Shown here: piece after piece, positions 24,097 through 32,170 of the stretch | How the letters are laid out: the number at the start of each line of letters is the position of its first letter | How positions within the stretch are numbered: position 1 is the stretch's first letter | Assembly: GCA_020048635.1 (NCBI GenBank) | Contig: JAIFMF010000195.1 | Location: 1 to 34,430 of the forward strand | Direction: 5' to 3' | Source: Desulfobacula sp. | GTDB taxonomy: Bacteria > Desulfobacterota > Desulfobacteria > Desulfobacterales > Desulfobacteraceae | DNA length: 34,430 nt | Translations under genes and position numbers: made by a program | Notes under the pieces: generated by a model | What the model was told of the DNA's origin: nothing | The model's database searches: none | What the model saw: only the letters and a program-made list of their open reading frames with translations

Positions 24097-25875
24097 ATGA
24101 ATACCACAGAGAAAATTGATCTCCTTCGAAAACTCATGAAGGAGCGATATATTGACGCACTGATTGTTCCGACCGATGACCCTCACAAGAGCGAATATGT
24201 GGCCGAGTACTGGCAGATCAGAAAATGGCTTACCGGATTTTCAGGCTCTGCTGGAACAGCCGTCATTACGATGGATAAAGCCATTTTATGGACGGATTTC
24301 AGGTATTATATCCAGGCGGAAAAACAATTGAAAGGATCAGGGTTTAAGTTGTTCAGGATGGGGGAACAAGGGGTGCCGTCATTTACAAAATGGCTGAAAG
24401 ACAATTTACAGCCGGAAGATAGCATCGGCATTGATTCAAATGTGTTCAGTGCAGCCAATGTAAAAGAATTGAAAAAGGAATTCGATGAGAAGGGCATCTT
24501 ACTCAACCCCTCGGTTGATATTATTTCCCAGTTATGGATGGATCGGCCTCCAAAGCCGGAATCAAAAGCATTTAGCTTTCCGGAATCCTATGCCGGGCAA
24601 AGCCGGAGGGAGAAAATCAAACTCATTCGGGAAAAGATAGAGGCGTTCAGGGCAACCCATCATCTCCTCTCAACCCTTGATGATATTGCCTGGACCCTGA
24701 ATCTCAGGGGGCAGGATGTACATACAAACCCTGTTAATATTGCATATGCAATGATATCACGGGAAAAAGTGTTTTTATTTATTAATAGAAAAAAAATAGA
24801 TGCGGATCTTGAAATGGAATTGAATCAGGACGGCATTGAAATTTGCTCATATGAAGTAATCTATGATGCCTTGGCCGGACTGAAGGGCGGGGAGAGTATT
24901 CTGATTGACCCGGAAAATGTCAATTTCAGTCTTTATGATGCCATCCCAGAGCATTGCAGGATCATTGAAAAACCTAACCCGTCCATTTCAATGAAGGCGA
25001 TAAAAAATGAGATTCAGATCCGGCATATGCGACAGACGGCCATCAAAGACGGGGTGGCGGTGGTAAAATTTCTTTACTGGATTGAACACCAGAAGGAAGA
25101 TGAAGAAATAACGGAAATATCGGCTGCAAAAAAGATTTTTTCGTTTCGAAAGGAGCAGGAATTTTTTGTGGATAACAGTTTTGATCCCATTATGGCGTAT
25201 CATGACCATTCTGCCATGTGCCATTATTCCGCAACACGAGAGACGGATTCGATCATCGGTAGGAACGGGATGTTTTTAGCCGATACCGGGGGACATTATC
25301 TCACCGGAACAACCGACATCACCAGAACCCTGTGCCTTGGGAAGCCGTCTGCCGAGGAAATGAGAGACTATACCCTTGTGATGAAAGGCCATATTGCGGT
25401 GGCCAATGCCCTTTTCCCGGCTGATACGCGCGGGTTCCAGATTGATACCCTGGCACGGCAGTATCTGTGGCAACAGGGCATGAATTTTGGTCATGGCACC
25501 GGGCATGGTGTGGGTTTCTTTTTGTGTGTTCATGAGGGACCGGCAAGGATCAGTTCCCACCCTGCTGACGTGAAACTTGAAAAAGGCATGCTTCTTACCA
25601 ATGAACCCGGAGTCTACAGGGAAGGCAGACACGGCATAAGGCTGGAAAACATGATTCTGGTGGAGGATGCCTTTGAAAATGAATTCGGGAAATTCTTGAA
25701 GTTTGAAAACCTGACCTGGTGTCATTTTGAAAGGGATCTTCTGGATAAAACCTTATTGAATTATGAAGAAATTGACTGGATCAATTCATACCACCAGAAG
25801 GTGTATCGATTTCTTTCCCCGGAACTTGACGAGAAAACAGTTGCGTGGCTCAGGGAAAAAACAAGGCCCATTTAA
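24097..25875 (+). CDS. Xaa-Pro aminopeptidase (M24B, three-domain type)
   Basis: Metallopeptidase that removes an N-terminal residue preceding proline. 592 residues with two creatinase-like N-terminal domains (TDFRYYIQAEKQL at the end of the first) and a C-terminal pita-bread domain, the same plan as eukaryotic cytosolic aminopeptidase P. Di-metal ligands are seen as the aspartates in FLADTGGHYLTGTTDITRTL, His in GTGHGVGFFLCVHEGP, Glu in LTNEPGVYREGRHG, and Glu in IRLENMILVED. No signal peptide, so cytoplasmic. It sits alone between the liv operon and the redox cluster and may process peptides rich in proline. Confidence 0.92.
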   Translation: MNTTEKIDLLRKLMKERYIDALIVPTDDPHKSEYVAEYWQIRKWLTGFSGSAGTAVITMDKAILWTDFRYYIQAEKQLKGSGFKLFRMGEQGVPSFTKWLKDNLQPEDSIGIDSNVFSAANVKELKKEFDEKGILLNPSVDIISQLWMDRPPKPESKAFSFPESYAGQSRREKIKLIREKIEAFRATHHLLSTLDDIAWTLNLRGQDVHTNPVNIAYAMISREKVFLFINRKKIDADLEMELNQDGIEICSYEVIYDALAGLKGGESILIDPENVNFSLYDAIPEHCRIIEKPNPSISMKAIKNEIQIRHMRQTAIKDGVAVVKFLYWIEHQKEDEEITEISAAKKIFSFRKEQEFFVDNSFDPIMAYHDHSAMCHYSATRETDSIIGRNGMFLADTGGHYLTGTTDITRTLCLGKPSAEEMRDYTLVMKGHIAVANALFPADTRGFQIDTLARQYLWQQGMNFGHGTGHGVGFFLCVHEGPARISSHPADVKLEKGMLLTNEPGVYREGRHGIRLENMILVEDAFENEFGKFLKFENLTWCHFERDLLDKTLLNYEEIDWINSYHQKVYRFLSPELDEKTVAWLREKTRPI

Positions 25876-25998
25876 AAGGAGAGATGATTTTTCTGGCCGG
25901 GCTTGTCTTAAGGGTGGCATGTTTCTTGATATGACATTTGGCAGAGAGACAAAAATAAGTCAACACCATCAATAATTTTAATAAAAAGGAGAAAGATC

Positions 25999-26157
25999 AT
26001 GGTTAGTTGGATTTGCAATACATGCGGATACACCAAGGAAGCAGACACACCGCCGGAAAAATGTCCTTCCTGCAAGAGCGAGTGTTCATTTGTGGATAAT
26101 TCCTGTTATACGCCGGATTGTGCAGGAAAGCCCAATGATCCTAAGATCAAGGGGTAA
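25999..26157 (+). CDS. Rubredoxin-like (RCKP-type) zinc/iron-ribbon protein
   Basis: 52-residue protein. The metal site is built from WICNTCGYTKEADTPPEKCP and SC (two CxxC pairs), as in the rubredoxin-like domain of rubrerythrins. A second set of cysteines follows (SECSFVDNSCYTPDCAG). Small free-standing proteins of this pattern are known near oxidoreductases in anaerobes; the exact role is not established. The ribosome binding site AAAAAGGAGAAAG is strong. It is the first gene of the 26-33 kb redox cluster. Confidence 0.75.
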   Translation: MVSWICNTCGYTKEADTPPEKCPSCKSECSFVDNSCYTPDCAGKPNDPKIKG

Positions 26158-26192
26158 CGGAATCAATACCATAACAAAGATGTCGGGAGGGT

Positions 26193-26237
26193 ATGATGAG
26201 CAAAAAATACGGATGTAAAGGAAGAAACCCATCCTGA
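26193..26237 (+). CDS. 14-codon leader peptide coupled to the nitroreductase gene
   Basis: ATG at 26193 is preceded by TCGGGAGGG at ideal distance and encodes MMSKKYGCKGRNPS. The stop (a double TGA, 26235-26240) overlaps the ATG of the nitroreductase at 26237. The downstream gene has no convincing ribosome binding site of its own, so translation of this short frame probably delivers ribosomes to it. It could be only a coupling device; a role as a peptide product is speculative. Confidence 0.4.
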   Translation: MMSKKYGCKGRNPS

Positions 26238-27736
26238 TGAATGACAGGATTTTTTCGGCATCTGATTACCATTGGTCCACCAGTCATCTTCGGAACAGGA
26301 TAAAGCCCCATTTTTTAGACTTTGATCATTATCCGGAGCCTTTCAAGGCTTATGATGCCATAAAAAAAATTGGTTTTCCGAAAGCTATTGACCCAGCAAA
26401 AAAGGATCTGATAGACCTTTTCAGCGAAATCGGCTCAGGAAAGCCGGGCAGGAGGTTTGAACCGGCTTCCTTATCCAAAGTGCTTTTCCTTTCCTATGGC
26501 GTGACACGGGCAGAAACATCAGGAAAGATCAGTTTTTTTTCAAGGACTGTTCCTTCTGCCGGGGGGCTTTATCCGTGTCATATCTACCTTATTGTGCGGC
26601 ATATGGAAGGTTTTGAGACAGGTGTGTATTATTGCGATATGAGACAGGAGTCTCTCATTCTGATACAAAGAGGCTCATTTTCTGAGGGCGATGACAAAAC
26701 TCTTGATATTTCATTTGTCATTACAGGATCTTTTTTCAACAGTGCCTGGAAATATAGAGAAAGAGCCTTTCGCTACCTGCTCCTCGATTCAGGGCACCTC
26801 ATAGAAAACCTGTTCCTGGCCCTGAAAGCTGAAGGGCTTTGTTCAAGGGCTGATTATGCTTTTGATGATGATAAAATCTCAGCCCTTTTGTCTCTGGATA
26901 ATGAGAAAGAGGTCCCGCTTGCATGTATTCATTCAGGTGGAAAAGAACGAAAACCGGGGAAAAGGTTTGAGGGCGGGTTGAATCTTTCAGGACCCTGTTC
27001 AAAGGAAATTAAAAAGGAAAGACAGGAGATTTCATATCCGATCCTGAATCATATATATGAATTAGGGAAACCGGGTTTTAAGAATGGAAGCGTTGATCCT
27101 GAATCAGTGAACGTGCTTACGCTTGAATCTGAAGGCCCAATAAGCTTTTTGAATTTTGAAATGGTGAAGGCCCCGCTGGATTATGAAAAAGCGGTTTTTT
27201 CCCGGCGATCAAAAAGAAATTTTATCACGGAATTTCTTGACAGGAAAAAAGCGTCTGTGCTTATGGAAGCAGCAGCAGGCCTTCATCCGGAGATCGGCCA
27301 TCTTTCCACAAGGGCCAGGACGTTTCTGATCTTAGGAGTGTCGCTTCAGAATGTTGAGGGATTCGATGACGGGTTTTATCTTTTTTCAGAGGGCACATCT
27401 TCTCTTCATATGATCCGTAATGGAAGATTTCACGGCCCTCTTTCCCGTGTTTGCCTGGATCAGCAATGGATATCCAACGCATCCCTGAATTTTTTATTTA
27501 TGGCCAATCTTTCAGGACTTGAAAAGGCCTTTGGACCCAGAGGATACCGGCTGATAATGATGGAGGCGGGAAGAATCGCCCAGCGAATTTATCTTGCAGC
27601 AACCGGGCTTGGGCTGGGCTGCTGCGGGGTCGGTGCCCTTTATGATGAAGAAGCGCAGGCACTGTTTGACCTTAACCCGGACAGCGCCCTTTTTTATGTG
27701 GTGGCTGCTGGGCGGATCAAAGGAAAAGAAAGATAA
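26237..27736 (+). CDS. SagB-type dehydrogenase with two nitroreductase-like domains
   Basis: 499-residue flavoprotein of the nitroreductase superfamily. Domain 1 (about residues 60-230) has SRTVPSAGGLYPCHIYLIV and ETGVYYCDM, the SagB/ThcOx hallmark. Domain 2 (about 300-495) begins KAVFSRRSKRNF and ends MMEAGRIAQRIYLAATGLGLGC with GVGALYDEEAQAL, the usual FMN-binding region. SagB proteins oxidise azolines in peptide natural products, but no cyclodehydratase gene is seen here. Many stand-alone tandem versions have no known role. The start is coupled to the preceding leader peptide. Confidence 0.8.
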   Translation: MNDRIFSASDYHWSTSHLRNRIKPHFLDFDHYPEPFKAYDAIKKIGFPKAIDPAKKDLIDLFSEIGSGKPGRRFEPASLSKVLFLSYGVTRAETSGKISFFSRTVPSAGGLYPCHIYLIVRHMEGFETGVYYCDMRQESLILIQRGSFSEGDDKTLDISFVITGSFFNSAWKYRERAFRYLLLDSGHLIENLFLALKAEGLCSRADYAFDDDKISALLSLDNEKEVPLACIHSGGKERKPGKRFEGGLNLSGPCSKEIKKERQEISYPILNHIYELGKPGFKNGSVDPESVNVLTLESEGPISFLNFEMVKAPLDYEKAVFSRRSKRNFITEFLDRKKASVLMEAAAGLHPEIGHLSTRARTFLILGVSLQNVEGFDDGFYLFSEGTSSLHMIRNGRFHGPLSRVCLDQQWISNASLNFLFMANLSGLEKAFGPRGYRLIMMEAGRIAQRIYLAATGLGLGCCGVGALYDEEAQALFDLNPDSALFYVVAAGRIKGKER

Positions 27737-27780
27737 ATAGATATAAGAAATTTTGATTACAATAAGAAAGGAATTGAAAA

Positions 27781-27960
27781 ATGGCAGAACCAAAAGAGAT
27801 GTATCAATGTCAGACCAGCAATTGCGGCTATATTTATAACCCGGATAAAGGGGACAGAAAAGGAAAAATTGAAAAAGGCACACAATTTTCAGACCTTCCT
27901 GAAGACTGGAAATGCCCTGTCTGCGGAGCAAGCAAAAAAGCCTTTAAGTCTCTTGGCTGA
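27781..27960 (+). CDS. Rubredoxin, CX4C (type II) variant
   Basis: 59-residue one-iron electron carrier. The iron ligands are Cys10 and Cys15 (YQCQTSNCGYIYNP) and the pair in DWKCPVCGASKKAF. The first pair is CX4C instead of the usual CX2C, the spacing of type II rubredoxins described from Desulfovibrio desulfuricans. GTQFSDLPEDWKCP is standard. AGAAAGGAATTG precedes the ATG. Within this cluster it is a plausible donor to the rubrerythrin or to the ferritin-like fusion. Confidence 0.93.
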   Translation: MAEPKEMYQCQTSNCGYIYNPDKGDRKGKIEKGTQFSDLPEDWKCPVCGASKKAFKSLG

Positions 27961-27998
27961 AAAAGGCATATTGGAATGGAAAAAATGGAGGTGTCAAA

Positions 27999-28829
27999 AT
28001 GAAATGGATGCAGTTTTTAACCCCGGCCCAGTCGTTTGATTATAAGGAAGCAGAAGCCTATATGGCAGAACACGCTTCAGATACTGTCACTCTTCTGGAT
28101 GTCCGGCAGCCTTCGGAATATAAGGAAAGCCATATCCCCGGCGCCACCCTGATCCCACTGCCCGAGCTGACCGACAGATTAGCCGAACTCGACCCTGAAA
28201 AACCCACCCTGGTATACTGAGCCATTGGTGGCCGCAGCCGGGTTGCTGCGCAAATGCTGGCAGGAAAAGGGTTTAAAAAGGTGTTTAATGTCTCCGGCGG
28301 GATCAATGCCTGGAAATCAAAGACAGCCATCGGCCCACAGGATCTGGGGATGGATCTTTTTACCGGGAAAGAGGCGCCCCTGGATGTTTTAAAGGTGGCC
28401 TATTCCCTTGAGCAGGGGTTGCGGGAATTTTATATCACCCTGGCAAAAAAGGCCGGCAATGAAAAAGTGAAAGATCTGTTTTTAAAATTGTCAGATATTG
28501 AAGTCAAACACCAGATGTCCATTTATACGGCTTATAACCAAATCAGCAAGGTTGAAACCAATAAGGCCGACTTTGAAAAAATGGTGGAAACAGGTGCCCT
28601 GGAAGGCGGGCTCTCCACTGAAGAATATCTTGATCTTTTCAAACCGGATCTGAATTCTGAAAAAGAGGTGATTTCCCTTGCCATGTCCATTGAAGCCCAG
28701 GCTCTGGACCTTTATCACCGGGTATCTTCAAAGATAACGCATCCGGAATCAAAGGCCATTGTGAATAAGATTGCCGACGAGGAAAAAGTTCATCTCACAA
28801 GTCTTGGCAGGCTGATGGACAGTCTTTGA
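27999..28829 (+). CDS. Selenocysteine-containing rhodanese fused to a ferritin-like (erythrin) domain
   Basis: Read through one in-frame TGA (28218-28220) as selenocysteine, this is a continuous 276-residue protein. Residues 1-115 are a rhodanese domain: LLDVRQPSEYKESHIPGA, then the active-site loop U74-AIGGRS, an exact CxxGxRS loop with Sec in place of the catalytic Cys, then VFNVSGGINAWK. Residues 125-276 form a ferritin-like domain with glutamate and ExxH iron ligands in YSLEQGLREFY, DIEVKHQ, SIEAQALDLY and DEEKVHL. A hairpin 12 bases after the TGA fits a bacterial SECIS. Probable role: sulfur or selenium transfer coupled to di-iron peroxide or oxygen chemistry. A nonsense mutation is the alternative, but the position and hairpin argue against it. 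Confidence 0.85.
28218..28220 (+). other. UGA codon recoded as selenocysteine (Sec74)
   Basis: TGA stands exactly where rhodanese domains have the persulfide-forming cysteine (LVY-U-AIGGRS). The frame continues open for 203 codons with clear homology on both sides, so termination here would remove the active site and the whole second domain. Confidence 0.85.
28233..28250 (+). promoter_or_regulatory. Bacterial SECIS element
   Basis: CGCAGC (28233-28238) pairs perfectly with GCTGCG (28245-28250) around the six-base loop CGGGTT. The stem starts 12 bases after the TGA and the loop 18 bases after it, within the range for bacterial SECIS hairpins bound by SelB. The loop carries the G-rich GGU core seen in known examples such as E. 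coli fdhF. Confidence 0.75.
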
Positions 28830-28843
28830 TAAAGGAGGACAGG

Positions 28844-29962
28844 ATGAGAAAACATCTGATACTGGTAGGCGGCGGCCATGCCCATATGATGACCCTGGAG
28901 AACATCGGCAAATTTGTTGAAAAGGGATTCAAGGTTACAGTCATCGGGCCTTCGTTTTACCATTATTATTCCGGCATGGGGCCGGGCATGCTGGGCGGGA
29001 CCTACAGCCCTGACGACATCCGGTTTGCCACAAAAGAGGTGGTGCAAAAACAGGGGGGAATATTTGTAAGGGACAAGGCCGTTCGCATCGATCCTGAAAA
29101 AAAAGAAGTCTATACCGAATCGGGTCATGCCTTTTCCTATGATGTACTCTCCTTTAATGCAGGCAGCTATGTCCCCATGCAGCCGGACTTGGAAAAAAGC
29201 GGGACTGTTTATTCGGTTAAACCCATTGAAAAGCTCATGGAAGCATCGGAAAAGCTTAAGGCTTTGTTTGCTGAAAGAAAAATCAGAGTCGACATTGTGG
29301 GGGGTGGGCCTTCTTCCGCAGAAGTGGCGGGAAATGTCTGGCAGCTTGCTAAAAAGATGAAGCGCCACAAGCCGGATATCCGTATATTTGCCGGGAAAAA
29401 ATTCATGGCCCGGTTCCCGGAAAGCATCCGCTCCAGGGTTTTTTTCCATCTTTCCAAAAGAGGCATTCAAATCATTGAAACCGGGTATGTGAAGGATGTC
29501 AAACCGGATAGAATCATTCTCGACTCAGGCGAAGGGTTTTCAACGGATTTTATTTTCATGGCCCTCGGCGTTAAACCTTCTGCTATTTTTGAGGCATCCG
29601 GCCTTCCAATCGGGCCAGATAAGGGGCTTCTGGTGAACCAATACCTTCAGTCGGTCAAATATCCGGAAATCTTCGGCGGCGGGGACTGCATCTATTTCAA
29701 GGACCAGGCCCTGGACAAGGTCGGGGTTTATGCAGTCCGTCAGAACCCGGTGCTGCTTCATAATCTCATGGCAGCCCTGGAAGGAAAAAGCCTTGAACCC
29801 TTTGATCCAGGGCCTGAATATCTATTGATTTTCAATCTTGGAGGCGGGATAGGCGTTTTAAAGAAAAAACAGATCGTGTTCGGCGGAAAAATCGCCTTTA
29901 TGATCAAAGACTATATTGATGTAAAATTCATGAAAAAATTTCAGGCTATTGAAAAGTCCTGA
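28844..29962 (+). CDS. NADH dehydrogenase-like flavoprotein resembling the N-terminal partner of SelD fusions
   Basis: 372-residue pyridine nucleotide-disulfide oxidoreductase family protein related to Ndh-2 and sulfide:quinone reductase. FAD motif HLILVGGGHAHMMTLE, NAD motif VDIVGGGPSSAEVAGNVW, and second FAD contact EIFGGGDCIYF are present. GGGHAHMMTLE and FYHYYSGMGPGMLGG closely resemble the domain often fused to selenide,water dikinase (TIGR03169-type), but no SelD domain follows here. The ATG at 28844 has AGGAGGACAGG upstream; earlier in-frame codons overlap the previous gene. It starts 14 bp after the Sec-rhodanese gene, suggesting linked function in Se/S redox chemistry. Substrate unknown. 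Confidence 0.8.
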   Translation: MRKHLILVGGGHAHMMTLENIGKFVEKGFKVTVIGPSFYHYYSGMGPGMLGGTYSPDDIRFATKEVVQKQGGIFVRDKAVRIDPEKKEVYTESGHAFSYDVLSFNAGSYVPMQPDLEKSGTVYSVKPIEKLMEASEKLKALFAERKIRVDIVGGGPSSAEVAGNVWQLAKKMKRHKPDIRIFAGKKFMARFPESIRSRVFFHLSKRGIQIIETGYVKDVKPDRIILDSGEGFSTDFIFMALGVKPSAIFEASGLPIGPDKGLLVNQYLQSVKYPEIFGGGDCIYFKDQALDKVGVYAVRQNPVLLHNLMAALEGKSLEPFDPGPEYLLIFNLGGGIGVLKKKQIVFGGKIAFMIKDYIDVKFMKKFQAIEKS

Positions 29963-29987
29963 TACTTATTAAAAGGAAACAATCTCC

Positions 29988-32141
29988 ATGAAAAAAAAGA
30001 CAGGGTTCAGGCTGGTACTGGTCGTTGTTATCCTGTTGCTGATAACAGTTTTTTTCATGGCGGGTCTGGATCAGTATTTTTCTATCCAATATCTTAAAAA
30101 TAGTTTGGATGAGTTTAGAGGGTATTATGGGCAGCATAGAATTCTGACCATGGCGGCTTATGCGGGCGCTTATATTTTAGTAACCGGGCTTTCCCTTCCG
30201 GGCGCAGTGATCATGTCCCTGGCCGGAGGGGCTGTGTTCGGACTTTTTTACGGAACCGTCCTCGTGTCTTTTGCCAGCACTATCGGTGCTACCCTTGCCT
30301 TTCTTTTTTCGCGGTATCTGTTCAGGGACTGGGTCCGGGAAAAATTCGGTGCAACGCTTTTTGCCATAAACAAAGGAGTTGAAAAGGAAGGCGGGTTTTA
30401 TCTTTTTACCTTGCGGCTTGTTCCTGCGTTTCCTTTTTTTCTGATCAATCTGGTCATGGGCCTGACCCCTATCAAAACCCGGATTTTTTATCTGGTTTCC
30501 CAGGTCGGGATGCTGCCGGGCACAATTGTGTATATCAACGCCGGAACCGAGCTTGCGAAAATTGAGTCCGCCTCCGGGATACTGTCACCCGGGCTTATGT
30601 TCTCTTTCTTTCTCCTGGGCATCTTCCCGTTCGCTGCCAAAGGGGTTACCGGTTTTATCCGTCGGAAAAAGGTTTATTCAAAATTTATAAAGCCAAAGCG
30701 GTTTGACTATAACATGATCGTGATCGGGGCAGGATCAGCCGGGCTTGTGGCCTCCTATATCGCGGCCGCGGTCAAGGCCAAGGTTGCCCTTATCGAAGCG
30801 GATCGGATGGGGGGTGACTGCCTGAATACCGGTTGCGTTCCCAGTAAAGCCCTGATTGCCACATCAAAACTGATTTCCCACATTCAAAGGGCCGGAGAAT
30901 ATGGGCTTGTCAATGCTTCGGCAGATGTTGATGTTGCAAAAGCCATGGATCGGGTTCAGGCCATTATTAAAAAGGTAGAGCCCCATGATTCGATTGAGCG
31001 GTATAAGGGACTGGGTGTGGACTGCATTCAGGGCAGGGCAAAGATAATTTCCCCCTTTGAAGTGGAAGTGAACGGAAAAATTTTGACCACCCGGAACATC
31101 ATCGTGGCAACCGGGGCTAAACCGCTTGTGCCAAAGCTTCTCGGCTTGGAGAAAATCAATTATCTCACATCGGATACCATCTGGAATATCCGGACCCTTC
31201 CGAAACGGCTGGTGGTACTGGGCGCCGGGCCCATCGGGTGTGAACTGTCTCAATGCTTTTCAAGGCTGGGGTCAAAAGTGACCCTTGTCCAGAGAGGCGA
31301 TGGGATCATGAAAAAGGAAGATCCGGATGCAGCGGCTATCATATTGAAAAGATTTCAAAACGAAGGCATAGCCGTTCTTTTAAATCATGCAGCAAAGGAA
31401 ATCAGAATTACAGGGGAAGAAAAGCAGCTCTTCTGTGATCATCAGGGCAAGGATATTTGCATTGCGTTTGATGAGATTCTGATCGCCCTTGGCAGGGTGC
31501 CCAATGTCAAAGGATTCGGCCTTGAGGAGATCGGCGTGGAGCTGGATAAAAATGCCAATATCGAAACCAATGATTTTTTGCAGACCAATTTCCCCAATAT
31601 TTTTTGCAGCGGGGATGTCCATGGCCGATATCAGTTCACCCATACCGCAGCCCATGAATCCTGGTATGCGTCCGTCAATGCCCTGTTTGGCTTATTTAAA
31701 AAGTTTTCCGTGGATTACCGGGTCATCCCCTGGGCTACCTATACCGATCCTGAGGTGGCAAGGGTAGGTCTGAATGAAACCGATGCGATCCGGCTTGGCA
31801 CGAAATATGAAGTGACCCAATACGGCCTGGATGATCTTGACCGGGCCATTGCAGATTCCGAAGATCACGGGTTTGTAAAGGTTTTGACAGTGCCGGGCAA
31901 GGACAGGATTCTGGGGGTTACCATTGTGGGGCATCATGCAGCAGACATCATTGCCGAGTTTGTGCTTGCAATGAAGCACAGAATAGGGTTGAATAAGATC
32001 CTGGGAACGATCCATATTTATCCCACAATGGCCGAGGCCAACAAATACGCCGCAGGGGTATGGAAAAGAGCGCATGCGCCGGAGAAGCTTCTGGCATGGG
32101 TTAAAAAATACCATACCTTCATGCGGAAAGAAAAAAGATAA
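29988..32141 (+). CDS. VTT/TVP38 membrane domain fused to a MerA-like disulfide oxidoreductase
   Basis: 717 residues in two parts. Residues 1-230 are a TVP38/TMEM64 (VTT, DedA-related) domain with several membrane segments and the family loop LSLPGAVIMSLAGGAVFG and RLVPAFPFFLINLVMGL. Residues 239-717 are a class I flavin disulfide oxidoreductase: VIGAGSAGLVASYIAA for FAD, redox-active Cys278/Cys283 in GGDCLNTGCVPSKAL, VVLGAGPIGCELSQ for NAD(P)H, and FCSGDVHGRYQFTHTA. The C-terminal motif is IHIYPTMAEANKYAAG, where Tyr replaces the catalytic His of lipoamide dehydrogenase, as in mercuric reductase. The paired C-terminal cysteines of MerA are absent, so mercury reduction is doubtful. Transport or reduction of a sulfur, selenium or metal species at the membrane is plausible. 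Confidence 0.85.
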   Translation: MKKKTGFRLVLVVVILLLITVFFMAGLDQYFSIQYLKNSLDEFRGYYGQHRILTMAAYAGAYILVTGLSLPGAVIMSLAGGAVFGLFYGTVLVSFASTIGATLAFLFSRYLFRDWVREKFGATLFAINKGVEKEGGFYLFTLRLVPAFPFFLINLVMGLTPIKTRIFYLVSQVGMLPGTIVYINAGTELAKIESASGILSPGLMFSFFLLGIFPFAAKGVTGFIRRKKVYSKFIKPKRFDYNMIVIGAGSAGLVASYIAAAVKAKVALIEADRMGGDCLNTGCVPSKALIATSKLISHIQRAGEYGLVNASADVDVAKAMDRVQAIIKKVEPHDSIERYKGLGVDCIQGRAKIISPFEVEVNGKILTTRNIIVATGAKPLVPKLLGLEKINYLTSDTIWNIRTLPKRLVVLGAGPIGCELSQCFSRLGSKVTLVQRGDGIMKKEDPDAAAIILKRFQNEGIAVLLNHAAKEIRITGEEKQLFCDHQGKDICIAFDEILIALGRVPNVKGFGLEEIGVELDKNANIETNDFLQTNFPNIFCSGDVHGRYQFTHTAAHESWYASVNALFGLFKKFSVDYRVIPWATYTDPEVARVGLNETDAIRLGTKYEVTQYGLDDLDRAIADSEDHGFVKVLTVPGKDRILGVTIVGHHAADIIAEFVLAMKHRIGLNKILGTIHIYPTMAEANKYAAGVWKRAHAPEKLLAWVKKYHTFMRKEKR

Positions 32142-32170
32142 ATTTAATCATTCATAAAAGGAGACTGAAA

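Noticed and set aside
26235..26240. Double TGA after the 14-codon frame as selenocysteine codons
   Set aside because: Readthrough gives no homologous protein and the overlapping ATG starts the real gene in another frame.
28218..28220. Rhodanese gene as a nonsense-mutated pseudogene or two separate genes
   Set aside because: The TGA falls exactly on the catalytic cysteine position, the frame is conserved on both sides, there is no ribosome binding site for a second gene, and a SECIS-like hairpin follows.
29988..32141. Mercuric reductase MerA
   Set aside because: The redox cysteine pair and Tyr motif fit, but the C-terminal vicinal cysteines and other mer genes are absent, and a VTT membrane domain is fused.
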